From NCBI GenBank assembly GCA_965227745.1, contig OZ245769.1, positions 6,481,385 through 6,545,384 of the forward strand: 64,000 nucleotides of DNA, in the 5' to 3' direction. Source of the stretch: GAS368 sp965227745. GTDB lineage: Bacteria; Verrucomicrobiota; Verrucomicrobiia; Opitutales; Opitutaceae. The notes under the pieces were generated by a model. That model saw only the letters and a program-made list of their open reading frames with translations, was not told where the DNA came from and did no database searches. The position numbers were made by a program, and so were the translations under genes. This document shows positions 54,456 through 62,352 of this stretch, piece after piece (positions within the stretch are counted from its first letter, which is position 1; each line of letters opens with the position of its first letter).

Positions 54456-55874
54456 ATGTCTTCGCCCTCAATCAACGCTGAAGTCACCGCCGCCGATACC
54501 GCCGGACGCGGGCCGCTGCTGCTCCTGCTCGGCTCCGGGCTGGTCTGGCTCGTCGTCAGCGGCATTCTCGCGCTCATCGCGTCGATCCAGTTGACCACGC
54601 CGACCTTCATGGCGGATTGCGAGTGGTTTACCCACGGTCGCGTGGCGGCCCTGGCTGAAACGACCTTCATTTATGGTTGGGCGGCCAATGCCGGCCTCGG
54701 CCTCGCGCTCTGGGTGCTGGGTCGTCTCGGCGGCTCCCCGCTGCGCGCCCGCAACTGGACCGTGGTGGGCACGCTCTTCTGGAATGTCGCGCTGACTCTC
54801 GGCCTCGTCGGTATCGCCACGGGTGATGCGACGTCCTTTAACTTCCTCGAGCTGCCCCGCTACGTGCAGCCCGCGCTAGTGATCGCCTACGTCGCGATCG
54901 CAGTGGCCGGCATCCTCGCTTGGAATGGCCGCCGCACCGACACCACGTTCGCTTCGCAATGGTACGCGGTCGCCGCGCTCTTCCTCTTCCCTTGGCTCCT
55001 GATCGCCGCGCAGAGCATGCTGCTCTGGTCGCCGGTCCGTGGCGTGCTGCTGGCGGTGGTCGATGGTTGGTACGTGCAGAGCGTGGTGTCCCTGTGGCTC
55101 GCGCCGCTGGCCCTCGCCGGTGCCTACTACGTCGTCCCCAAAGCTACGGGCAAGGTTCTCCCGAGCTACGAATTTGCTCCGCTGGCGTTTTGGACGCTGC
55201 TCTTCGTCGGTGGTCTCACCGGAGGTCGTCACCTGATTGGCGGCCCGGTCCCAGCGTGGATTCCCACGCTGGCCAACGCCGCGTGCTGCATGATGCTGTT
55301 CCACTTCATCGTGGTCGGCTTCAATCTTCGCGGGGCCTTTAGCGGCGGCGGCGCTTCGCTCCGCCTCATCTCGGTCGGCTTGGCGGCTTACGTCCTTAGC
55401 TCGTTGATCGATACGGTCACCTCCTTCCGTGGTGCGGCCCTCGTCACGCAGTTCACCTATTTTGCCACGGCGCAGCAGCAGCTCGCGCTCTACGGTGCCA
55501 TCTCGATGATGCTCTTCGGTGCGCTCTATTTCGCCGTGCCGCGCCTCACCGGCCAGGCCTGGGCCTCCGCTGGTCTGGTCAAGACCCACTCGATCCTCGC
55601 CATCATCGGCGTTGTGCTGCTCGTCCTCTCCCTCGCCGCCGCCGGCTGGTCGCAGGGCCACGGGCTCCACGAGAGCAAGGAATCCTTTGCCGAGATCGCC
55701 TCCCACACCAAGGGCGGCCTGATGGGCGCCACGGTGGCGCAGGTGGTCTTGCTCCTCGCCAACCTGCTGCTCTTCGTGAACTTCGCCCGCACGGCCTGCA
55801 GCTCCTACTGCAGCTCGAGTCAGTCTGAAGTTTCCTTCCGCCAGCCCTCAGCCATGGAGGCGCACGCGTCATGA
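54456..55874 (+). CDS. CcoN-like (cbb3 oxidase subunit I-like) protein lacking most cofactor ligands
   Basis: A 472-residue protein with about 12 spans, clearly of the CcoN branch: 'GAYYVVPKATGKVLPSYEFA' and 'MLFGALYFAVPRLTG' match conserved CcoN sequence. But the ligands are changed: the CuB His of the W-Y-x-H motif is Gln208 (WYVQ), the first His of the H-H pair is Arg258 (RHL, only His259 kept), and the H-x-H of the penultimate helix is Gln340/Gln342 (AQQQ). His60 may or may not match the low-spin heme ligand. Only eight His occur in all. It has a Cys pair (Cys448, Cys452) near the C-terminus. It overlaps the next gene (ATGA). It is most likely a non-catalytic membrane scaffold. Confidence 0.85.
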   Translation: MSSPSINAEVTAADTAGRGPLLLLLGSGLVWLVVSGILALIASIQLTTPTFMADCEWFTHGRVAALAETTFIYGWAANAGLGLALWVLGRLGGSPLRARNWTVVGTLFWNVALTLGLVGIATGDATSFNFLELPRYVQPALVIAYVAIAVAGILAWNGRRTDTTFASQWYAVAALFLFPWLLIAAQSMLLWSPVRGVLLAVVDGWYVQSVVSLWLAPLALAGAYYVVPKATGKVLPSYEFAPLAFWTLLFVGGLTGGRHLIGGPVPAWIPTLANAACCMMLFHFIVVGFNLRGAFSGGGASLRLISVGLAAYVLSSLIDTVTSFRGAALVTQFTYFATAQQQLALYGAISMMLFGALYFAVPRLTGQAWASAGLVKTHSILAIIGVVLLVLSLAAAGWSQGHGLHESKESFAEIASHTKGGLMGATVAQVVLLLANLLLFVNFARTACSSYCSSSQSEVSFRQPSAMEAHAS

Positions 55875-56533
55875 TGAAAAACGGTTTCTTCTTCTTCATC
55901 GGCCTCCTCGCCGCCTTTGTGTTCGGCTGGGCGGGCATCGCCCTGTCCTCGCATGGGCAGCTCGGCGGGCTCACCGCCTATTTCGACGACAGCGAGGGCT
56001 CCTCGTTCCCGGCCCGCACGCCGGGCATCGCCAATCGCGGCCAGCTCGTTTACGCGGACCTCGGTTGCGCGGCCTGCCACACGCAGCAAGTGCGTCGTCC
56101 TGACTTCGGTTCCGACAAGGACCGCGGCTGGGGTGAGCGCCAGAGCGTCGCCCGCGACTACATCTTTCAGGTTCGTCCGCAGCTCGGCGAATCCCGCACG
56201 GGTCCGGATCTCGCGAACCTCGCCGGTCGAAAGACCCCCTACAAGACGGAAGAGCTGAATCAATTCCTGTACTCCGGCATCCTCCCCGGTGCGAAGGAAG
56301 TGACTCATCCTCCCTACAAGTTCCTCTTCGCGAATCGCCCGGTGACGGGTGAGGTTTCCGCCAACGCCCTCCCGGCATCCTTTGCCACCGCTGGTCACCA
56401 ATTGGTCGCCACGGAGCGCGCGCAAACCCTCGTCGCTTATCTCCAGAGCTTGAATACGCCGTACGCATATCCCGAGGCCAAGCCCGTCGTCGCGGCCGCC
56501 GCGACGGAGAAGAAGGAGGGTGGTCACAAATGA
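55871..56533 (+). CDS. CcoO-like monoheme cytochrome c
   Basis: A 220-residue protein with one N-terminal span ('GFFFFIGLLAAFVFGWAG') and one heme motif Cys66-Ala-Ala-Cys69-His70, followed by 'TQQVRRPDFGSDKDRGWG' and 'RTGPDLANLAGR', the CcoO/FixO hallmarks. It has no Met other than the two at the start, so the usual axial Met is missing; at the expected place 'VTHPPYKFLF' puts His146 where CcoO has Met-Pro. A bis-His heme of lower potential is predicted. It overlaps the CcoN-like and next cytochrome genes by four bases each. Confidence 0.85.
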   Translation: MMKNGFFFFIGLLAAFVFGWAGIALSSHGQLGGLTAYFDDSEGSSFPARTPGIANRGQLVYADLGCAACHTQQVRRPDFGSDKDRGWGERQSVARDYIFQVRPQLGESRTGPDLANLAGRKTPYKTEELNQFLYSGILPGAKEVTHPPYKFLFANRPVTGEVSANALPASFATAGHQLVATERAQTLVAYLQSLNTPYAYPEAKPVVAAAATEKKEGGHK

Positions 56534-57189
56534 GCACGCCCCCGAATCAAGACCCGCGTCTCGATCAAGCCGCCGTCTCCGACGAGAGCCTGCTGGCCTC
56601 GCACGAGAAGCTCCTCGGCAAGCAGCCGGACGAGAAGGCCAAGTATCGCCTGCTCCCGCTGAACATGCTGTTCGTCTTCAGCGGACTGATCTTCTTTGCC
56701 GGCACGTACCTCAACCGGTACTCCGGCATGTTTGACCCGCACATCTATAACGAGAACGCTCATCCGTCGCACGAAGCGCCCGTGGCGGAGAAAGTGGATC
56801 CCGTCGTGCAGGGCAAGAAGCTCTACGACAGCATCTGCTTCACGTGCCATGGTCCGACTGGTGTCGGTCAGCCGGGTGCGATCCCGCCCCTCGCCGGTTC
56901 CGAGTGGGTGACGGGTTCGGAAGAAAAGCTCATTCGCATCGTCCTTTACGGCCTCAAGGGCCCGATCAAGGTCGAGGGCAAGGACTACAATTCTGCCATG
57001 CCTGTCTTCGGCAAGGTCGCTGGCAGCGGCTTCAACTGGAGCGACGACAAGGTCGCCGCCGTCCTCACCTACATCCGCCAGGAGTGGGGCAACAAGGCCG
57101 GCCCGATCACGACCGAGCAAGTCGCCGCCGTGCACAGCAAGGTGGGCGACCGCAAGGAGTTCTCTGCCGAGGAGCTCGATAAGCTCTAA
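56530..57189 (+). CDS. CcoP-like membrane-anchored monoheme cytochrome c
   Basis: A 219-residue protein. A cytoplasmic-side N-terminus (~1-43) is followed by one span ('LNMLFVFSGLIFFAGTYLN'), a linker, and a cytochrome c domain with Cys103-Phe-Thr-Cys106-His107 and an axial Met157 in 'NSAMPVFG'. True CcoP has two hemes; this protein has one. Its neighbours suggest a CcoNOP-like module, with this heme as the contact to soluble cytochrome or to ActE. It is the last gene of the operon, 48 bases before a terminator. Confidence 0.88.
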   Translation: MSTPPNQDPRLDQAAVSDESLLASHEKLLGKQPDEKAKYRLLPLNMLFVFSGLIFFAGTYLNRYSGMFDPHIYNENAHPSHEAPVAEKVDPVVQGKKLYDSICFTCHGPTGVGQPGAIPPLAGSEWVTGSEEKLIRIVLYGLKGPIKVEGKDYNSAMPVFGKVAGSGFNWSDDKVAAVLTYIRQEWGNKAGPITTEQVAAVHSKVGDRKEFSAEELDKL

Positions 57190-57236
57190 GCAAGGCCGCC
57201 TCGAGAGGGGCTGTCGGGAGTCGTTAAGAAAATTTC

Positions 57237-57267
57237 AAAGCCGCGCCCGCCAAGGCGCGGCTTTTTT
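57237..57267 (+). terminator. Intrinsic terminator of the act-cco-like operon
   Basis: AAAGCCGCGCC (57237-57247) pairs perfectly with GGCGCGGCTTT (57254-57264), loop of six bases, followed by TTT for a run of six T in all. It lies 48 bases after the last stop codon of the operon and explains why no further gene is cotranscribed. Confidence 0.93.
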
Positions 57268-57284
57268 GTGGGCGAGTGGAGAGA

Positions 57285-57451
57285 CCGTGGGAGGGGCTTT
57301 ATACCAAAGTCTGTTGAGTTTTTGGCTTTTCAGTAGCCGCGAGCGCCAGCGAGTGGAGGCTGGGGTATCGTCCAAATATCAACAGACGTCGGTATTATGC
57401 GAAGAGTTCGCGGCGCTCCCTCTCAGTCGGGGCATAAAGCCCCTCCCACAG
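57285..57451. repeat. Palindromic element interrupted by a second palindromic element
   Basis: Left arm CCGTGGGAGGGGCTTTATA (57285-57303) and right arm GTCGGGGCATAAAGCCCCTC (57426, to 57451) are diverged versions of the arms at 31208-31277. Between them lies TAGCCGCGAGCGCCAGCGAG (57333), half of the palindrome at 730-784, flanked by GTCTGTTGA and TCAACAGAC in inverted orientation. One REP-like element therefore seems to have inserted into another. Confidence 0.65.
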
Positions 57452-57528
57452 TAAAGGCGGTCGCGCTTGGCCTGGGGGGCGCGTACTTCGAGCGCACCGC
57501 TCCGCAGTGCAGTAGGCTCGGCCGACTA

Positions 57529-57555
57529 TGCGGCAAGGATGCCGCAGTCACTTTA
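57529..57555. repeat. REP-like palindrome fused to the hldD stop codon
   Basis: On the minus strand it reads TAAAGTGACTGCGGCATCCT and on to TGCCGCA; the first three bases are the TAA stop codon of hldD. TGCGGCA / TGCCGCA form the stem. The same element, with compensating changes in the stem, follows the folD stop at 61145-61170. Confidence 0.75.
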
Positions 57556-58557
57556 CTCCCCGAGCTTCTTCCCCGGCACCATGTAGCCCTGCACGTAGTC
57601 GCGGACGGACTCGGCGAGGGGCGTCCCGGGACGCGCATATCCGGTGGCGCGGAGCTTCGCGGTGTCGGCCTGGGTGAAGTACTGGTATTTGCCGCGCAGC
57701 ACCTCGGGCATCTCGATGAAGTCGATGGCGGGCTCGCGGCCGAGGGCGGCGAAGATGGCGCGGGTGAGCGTGAGCCAGGTATTAGCCTCGCCGCTGCCGA
57801 GATTGTAGAGGCCACCGGCGGTGCGACCCTGCGGGTGCTCGGCGAAGTGGAGGGTCATCTCGATGGCGTCCTTCACATAGAGGAAGTCGCGCATCTGCTC
57901 GCCGTCCTTATACTCGGGCTTGTGGCTCTTGAAGAGGCCCACTCGACCGGTGGTGAGGATCTGCTGGTAGGCCTTGTTGACGAGCGAACGCATCTCGCCC
58001 TTGTGGTCCTCGTTCGGGCCGAAGACGTTGAAGTACTTCACGCCCACGATGTGCTTCAGCCAGCCCTCGCGCTGCGCGTGCAGGTCGAAGAGGTGCTTCG
58101 AGTAGCCGTACATGTTGAGCGGGCGCAGGCGGTGCAACTCCTCGCTGACATCATCCATGCCCTGCGCGCCGTCGCCGTAGGTGGCGGCGGATGAGGCGTA
58201 GATGAAACGCGCGCCACTCTCGAGGGCCCAGGAGGCGAGCTCCTTGGTGACGTTGTAATTGTTGTCGATGAGGTACGACGCGTTCTTCTCCGTCGTCGCG
58301 GAGCAGGCGCCGAGATGAATGATGGTCGAGAAGCGGCCGAACGCCGTGGGCTTGGCGCGGAGCTGCTCGCGGAAGGAAGCGGCCTCGACGTAGTCGGCGA
58401 ATTTGAGCGGGACGAGATTCTTCCACTTTTCGTCGGAGCCGAGGATGTCGGTAATGACGATGTCGGTATGGCCGCGTTGGTTGAGCGCCCAGACCAAGGC
58501 GCTGCCGATGAAACCCGCGCCACCGGTGACGAGAATGCGTCCGCTGAGATTGCTCAT
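57553..58557 (-). CDS. hldD: ADP-L-glycero-D-manno-heptose 6-epimerase
   Basis: A 334-residue extended SDR of the HldD/RfaD type. 'VTGGAGFIGSALVWALN' binds NADP; 'IIHLGACSATTEKNASYL', 'YASSAATYGDGAQGMDD', the active-site 'YGYSKHLFDLHAQREG' and 'NVFGPNEDHKGEMRSLVN' are family hallmarks in the right order. It makes ADP-L-glycero-D-manno-heptose for the lipopolysaccharide inner core, showing that the host is a Gram-negative with heptose. Its TAA stop is the first triplet of a palindromic element. Confidence 0.96.
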   Translation of the reverse strand: MSNLSGRILVTGGAGFIGSALVWALNQRGHTDIVITDILGSDEKWKNLVPLKFADYVEAASFREQLRAKPTAFGRFSTIIHLGACSATTEKNASYLIDNNYNVTKELASWALESGARFIYASSAATYGDGAQGMDDVSEELHRLRPLNMYGYSKHLFDLHAQREGWLKHIVGVKYFNVFGPNEDHKGEMRSLVNKAYQQILTTGRVGLFKSHKPEYKDGEQMRDFLYVKDAIEMTLHFAEHPQGRTAGGLYNLGSGEANTWLTLTRAIFAALGREPAIDFIEMPEVLRGKYQYFTQADTAKLRATGYARPGTPLAESVRDYVQGYMVPGKKLGE

Positions 58558-58655
58558 GGAATAGTGCGCCTATCGCCGCAAAAAGCGGAGGAAAGGGCAA
58601 AGGGAAATGTAGCCCAACGACTGCAAGCGTTGATTCCCCACTTCAAAACGAGTTG

Positions 58656-58970
58656 TTATTTGCAGGGAGTGTTAACCAAATGCGTTTTTGAACAATAGGT
58701 CTTCCACTCTTCGTCGCAGGCAGGGGCAAATTGCCCCCGATGGCGTTTGTAACCTGCGCTGCACCGTTCGCAGAAGTGATAGCTCCAGCTATCCGGCGCT
58801 CTTTTTCCATCGATCAAAATCGTCGCCTTGATGAATTGGATACATCGGAGATTTTTAGTGTGGCAGGATGGACACTGATCTCGCCGACGGGTTGCCGAGA
58901 CTATGCCTCCAAAATAAGCGAGCGCCGCCACTGTGATGAGCAGGAAGGCATTTAAAGCGTAGTCGAGCAC
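58656..58970 (-). CDS. Small membrane-anchored zinc-ribbon protein
   Basis: A 104-residue frame from GTG 58970 to TAA. One N-terminal span ('ALNAFLLITVAALAYFGGIV') is followed by a cysteine-rich part with two knuckles, Cys33-x2-Cys36 ('DQCPSCHTKN') and Cys67-x2-Cys70 ('YHFCERCSAG'), typical of zinc ribbons, plus more Cys near the end. It stands between proC and hldD on the same strand. Base composition differs from neighbours (lower GC). No family is recognised, and no RBS is clear. Confidence 0.5.
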   Translation of the reverse strand: MLDYALNAFLLITVAALAYFGGIVSATRRRDQCPSCHTKNLRCIQFIKATILIDGKRAPDSWSYHFCERCSAGYKRHRGQFAPACDEEWKTYCSKTHLVNTPCK

Positions 58971-59032
58971 GAGTTGGGGCGAGGGGGGCGCAACGAGGAT
59001 CCTGTCGCAAAAATAGTGTAGTTCCGCACTCG

Positions 59033-59064
59033 CTGAGCGGGGTTGGGAAACCGCCCCTCCGTTA
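59033..59064. repeat. REP-like palindrome fused to the proC stop codon
   Basis: On the minus strand it reads CTAACGGAGGGGCGGTTTCC then CAACCCCGCT; the TAA is the proC stop. The opening CTAACGGAGGGGCG is identical to the opening of the array units after the RAYT gene (20474), with a changed stem. Confidence 0.75.
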
Positions 59065-59868
59065 GCTGTCCTTCGACAACTCTTCCGACCGCGCTTTCGC
59101 GGCGGCGACGGTTTCGCGGATGAGGCCGCGGAAATCGTGGGCGGCCATGCGCTGGAGGCCGGCGAAGGTGGTGCCGTTGGGCGAGGTGACTTGGTTGCGT
59201 AGCGTCTCGGGCTCGATGGCTTTGTGGGCGAGGAGGCGGGCGGCGCCGAGGAGGGTTTCGACGGTGAGCGTCTGAGCGGTCGCAGGCGGGAGGCCGGCGG
59301 CGACGCCGGCGTCGCGCAGGGCGGCGGCGAATTCGAAGACGTAGGCGGGGCCGCTACCGCTGACAGCGGTGAGGGCGTCCATCTGCGCATCGGCGATTTC
59401 GACGGCTTTGCCGAGGGCGCCGAGGATCGTCTCGACTTGGGTACGATCGGCGGCGGAGAGGGGAGCGCTGACGCACCAGCCCGTGATGCCCGCGCCGATC
59501 TGGCTCGGAGTGTTGGGCATCGTGCGCACGATGTTGCGGGCGCGGGGGAAAGTTTTGGCGAGGGTGGGCAGGCGCTTGCCGGCGAGGACGGAGAGCACGA
59601 GCTTGCCGGCGGTGAGCTCGGCGAGGCGGGGATCGGCGCTCGCGAGGTGCTGCGGCTTAAACGCGACGATGAGCGTATCGGCGTCGCGCAGGAGATCGTC
59701 GAGCGAGTGCACCTGCGAGATGCCGGTGCGCGCGGCGAGCGCGGCGGCGGTCTTGCCCGAGCCACTGAAGCAAACGAGGTCGGCGGCAGTAGCGGCTTTT
59801 TTGGCGAGGAGACCCTCGACGATGGCGGCGGCCATATTACCGGCGCCGAGAAATGCGATCTTACTCAT
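59062..59868 (-). CDS. proC: Pyrroline-5-carboxylate reductase
   Basis: A 268-residue protein, the usual ProC length. 'IAFLGAGNMAAAIVEGLL' binds NAD(P)H at residues 3-20; 'VRTMPNTPSQIGAGITG' near 113-129 and 'LTAVSGSGPAYVFEFA' near 168-183 are ProC signatures, and 'NQVTSPNGTTFAGLQRM' is the conserved C-terminal motif. It reduces pyrroline-5-carboxylate to proline in the cytoplasm. Its start codon overlaps the end of the upstream kinase gene by eight bases, so the two are cotranscribed. Confidence 0.96.
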   Translation of the reverse strand: MSKIAFLGAGNMAAAIVEGLLAKKAATAADLVCFSGSGKTAAALAARTGISQVHSLDDLLRDADTLIVAFKPQHLASADPRLAELTAGKLVLSVLAGKRLPTLAKTFPRARNIVRTMPNTPSQIGAGITGWCVSAPLSAADRTQVETILGALGKAVEIADAQMDALTAVSGSGPAYVFEFAAALRDAGVAAGLPPATAQTLTVETLLGAARLLAHKAIEPETLRNQVTSPNGTTFAGLQRMAAHDFRGLIRETVAAAKARSEELSKDS

Positions 59869-60991
59869 CGATGCCCTTGCGTGGTTTCTTTTCCAAAGGA
59901 TGGGTGAGGATGGCCGTCGCGCCGCCGCCCTCGGTATCGATCATGACGACTTCGCCGCCGAGATTGCGCAACGCGTGGCGGGCGACCGTTAGGCCCATGC
60001 CGACGCCAACGGTGTTCTTGGTGCTGACGAAGGGCTCGAACATCTTGTCGCGGACATCCGGGTCGAGGCCGCGGCCGTGATCGACGATACGAATCTCGAC
60101 GAGTTTTCCGTCGTCAGATTTTTCGATGAGGCGGGTGTGAACGGAAATGGGGCGGGGGTCGGTGGGCTTGTTGTCGTAAGACTCCCACGCGTTGATGAGG
60201 ATTTTTTCGAGCACTTCCTCGAAGATTTCGAAATTCGTTTCCACCAGCTGCTCGCCGAGGGGATTATCGAGGGTGATGGGGGCGGTGAGCTTGTAGTCGA
60301 CGTGGAACCGCGTGACGCAGTTTTCGAGCAGGCGCTGGAGCGGGGCCTTGATGAGCGGCGGGCGCGACTTCACCACGAGCGTGCTGAGCTGCTTGATAAT
60401 GGTGACGATGCGCTGCACGGCGTCCTCGACGTGCTGGGCGTTTTTCTTCACCTGCTCGGGCTTGTCGTAGTACGCCTTGACGAGGTCGAGGTAGCCGATG
60501 ACGACGCCGAGGAGATTATTGAGATTGTGCGCGATGCCCTGCGTGACGGCGCCGATGGTGGCGGCGCGGCGGGCTTCCTCGAGGCGGCGGGTGAGATCGA
60601 CGAGCTGGCGATTGACGGTGACGAAGCGCAGTTGGGTTTGCACGCGCGCAAGCGTCTCATCGAGATCGATGGGCTTCGTGATGTAGTCGACCGCGCCGAC
60701 GCCCAGGCCCTCGAGCTTGCTCTCCTTGTTGGTGCGCGCGGTGATGAAGATGACGGGGATGCCGCGGGTGGCCTCGTCGGACTGGAGGCGCTGGCAGACC
60801 TCGATGCCATCCATGTCGGGCATCATCACATCGAGGAGGATCAGGTCCGGCATGACCTTCTTAGTGAGGTCGAGCGCCTCGAGGCCGTTGTACGCGGCGG
60901 TAACGCGGATGCCCTCGCGTTCCAATTTTCGCTTCAAGAGCTGGACGTTGATGGGCTGGTCATCGACGACCAAGATGGAAGGGGCGGCCAT
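59861..60991 (-). CDS. Response regulator receiver - histidine kinase hybrid
   Basis: A 376-residue protein with the receiver first. Receiver (~1-120): 'ILVVDDQPINVQLLKRKL' with acidic pair, 'LILLDVMMPDMDGIEVC' with phospho-acceptor Asp, 'FITARTNKESKLEGLG' and 'VDYITKPIDLDE'. A short coiled coil joins to a kinase core: the H-box 'GIAHNLNNLLGVVIGYLD' (Asn in place of the usual acidic residue after His), N-box 'EKILINAWESYDNK', G1 'IVDHGRGLDPDV' and G2 'GVGMGLTVARHAL'. It has no membrane span. A cognate transmitter is not in the window. The start at 60991 removes an upstream stretch with poor coding look. Confidence 0.9.
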   Translation of the reverse strand: MAAPSILVVDDQPINVQLLKRKLEREGIRVTAAYNGLEALDLTKKVMPDLILLDVMMPDMDGIEVCQRLQSDEATRGIPVIFITARTNKESKLEGLGVGAVDYITKPIDLDETLARVQTQLRFVTVNRQLVDLTRRLEEARRAATIGAVTQGIAHNLNNLLGVVIGYLDLVKAYYDKPEQVKKNAQHVEDAVQRIVTIIKQLSTLVVKSRPPLIKAPLQRLLENCVTRFHVDYKLTAPITLDNPLGEQLVETNFEIFEEVLEKILINAWESYDNKPTDPRPISVHTRLIEKSDDGKLVEIRIVDHGRGLDPDVRDKMFEPFVSTKNTVGVGMGLTVARHALRNLGGEVVMIDTEGGGATAILTHPLEKKPRKGIDE

Positions 60992-61144
60992 TGGACTTAG
61001 AGAAAAACCGCCCCGCGTCCTCAGCGCAAGGCAAGGGTGGGCTGGGAAATCCCCTACAAACCTCACTCCTTTGGAGCAGGTTTACCCGTTCGCTTCACTG
61101 CGGCTTCTAGCAGCGGCATTCTGCCGTCGGAGACTCGAAGACTC

Positions 61145-61170
61145 TGCGGCGGGACGCCGCAGCCACTTTA
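61145..61170. repeat. REP-like palindrome fused to the folD stop codon
   Basis: On the minus strand it reads TAAAGTGGCTGCGGCGTCCC and on to GCCGCA; the TAA is the folD stop. Stem TGCGGCG / CGCCGCA is intact. Further palindromic sequence (GCAGCGGCATTCTGCCGTC) extends to 61090. Confidence 0.75.
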
Positions 61171-62040
61171 GGCGGTGCGCTGGGTGTAGGCCTTGATGGT
61201 GTTCTTCATCAGCATCGCGACGGTCATCGGGCCGACGCCGCCGGGGACGGGGGTGATCTTCGAACAGAGCGGGGCGACCGTGGCGAACTGGACGTCGCCG
61301 GTGAGGCTGTAGCCGGACTTTTTGGTGGCGTCGGGCACGCGGTTGATGCCGACGTCGATCACGACGGCGCCGGGCTTCACCATGTCGGCCGTGACGAACT
61401 CGGAGCGCCCGATGGCGGCGATGAGGACATCGGCCTGGCGCGTGAGCAGCGGGAGATTGGCGGTGCCAGAGTGGCAGATGGTCACCGTGCCGTTGGCCCC
61501 GGCTTTCTTTTGGAGGGCGAGGAGCGCGACGGGTTTGCCGACGATGAGCGAGCGACCGAGGACGACGACGTGCTTGCCCTTGAGGTCGGTGCCGCTGCGC
61601 GCGAGGAGCTCCATGATGCCGGCGGGCGTGCAGGAGACGAAGCCAGTCTCATCCTCCTGGGCGACCTTGCCGAGATTGAGGGTGTTGAAACCATCCACGT
61701 CCTTGTCCGGCGAGACCCGGCGGAAGACCGCGACCTCGTCGATGTGCTTCGGCAGGGGCGACTGGACCAAGATGCCATCGACCTCGGGGTCGGCGTTGAG
61801 GCGATCGATCAAGGCGAACAACTCGGCCTGGGTGATCGTGACGGGCGGCAAAATGATGCGGCTGGTGACACCGATCTCGGCGGCGGTCTTTTCCTTTTTC
61901 TTCACGTAGGAGACCGAGGCGGGATCTTCGCCGACGCGGACGAGGGCGAGGCAAGGCTTGCGACCGGGGAAGGTGGCGACCTGGGCCTTGAGTTCGGCGA
62001 TGAGGGCGGTGGCGACTTGGTTGCCGTCAATGAGTTCCAT
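61168..62040 (-). CDS. folD: Bifunctional methylenetetrahydrofolate dehydrogenase/cyclohydrolase
   Basis: A 290-residue protein of standard FolD length. 'SYVKKKEKTAAEIGVTS' holds the catalytic Lys; 'ADPEVDGILVQSPLPKHID' and 'VVVLGRSLIVGKPVALLAL' are the two PROSITE FolD signatures, and 'TPVPGGVGPMTVAMLMKNT' is at the C-terminus. It interconverts 5,10-methylene-, methenyl- and 10-formyl-tetrahydrofolate. It lies 176 bases upstream of the kinase start on the same strand. Confidence 0.97.
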   Translation of the reverse strand: MELIDGNQVATALIAELKAQVATFPGRKPCLALVRVGEDPASVSYVKKKEKTAAEIGVTSRIILPPVTITQAELFALIDRLNADPEVDGILVQSPLPKHIDEVAVFRRVSPDKDVDGFNTLNLGKVAQEDETGFVSCTPAGIMELLARSGTDLKGKHVVVLGRSLIVGKPVALLALQKKAGANGTVTICHSGTANLPLLTRQADVLIAAIGRSEFVTADMVKPGAVVIDVGINRVPDATKKSGYSLTGDVQFATVAPLCSKITPVPGGVGPMTVAMLMKNTIKAYTQRTA

Positions 62041-62352
62041 GGGAGAGGGAAAGGGAGAACGAAAAGGATTGGGAGGGACGTGAGAACGAAGGCCGTAGGA
62101 TCGGAAGAGGAACCACGAAACACAGGAAATGCCCGAAAGGGAAAACTCTTTTGTGTCTTGGGCCGGGGGTTAAAATGGGAAGCGGGGACGGTGGCTGGAT
62201 CGGCAGGACCGAGTGTGGGATGATGGCGCGAAACTTACCCCTCGCCCGGTGCGACGGGCGGAAAGGGGGGAGGCGAAGCTGCGGATAGTATAGAGGTTAT
62301 ATAGGAACGATTTATCGCTTGCTCCATTAGGCGGGCCGGAGAGATTGCGAGG
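62041..62352. other. Intergenic region between divergent folD and S9 peptidase genes
   Basis: 312 bases. It contains a decamer-period repeat (62110-62141) and an AT-richer stretch around 62285-62315 in which a promoter for the peptidase gene probably lies. No gene is seen. Confidence 0.5.
62110..62141. repeat. Decamer-period intergenic repeat
   Basis: AACCACGAAA, CACAGGAAAT, GCCCGAAAGG follow each other at ten bases; it shares AACCACGAA with 25600-25630. Confidence 0.6.

Larger units (their letters stand above)
57190..57552. other. Intergenic region with terminator and nested palindromes; no gene seen
   Basis: 363 bases between the convergent cytochrome and hldD genes. It holds the operon terminator (57237-57267), a pair of arms of a palindromic element split by an insertion (57285-57451), and a third palindrome touching the hldD stop (57529-57555). 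Short frames here are not accepted. Confidence 0.7.
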
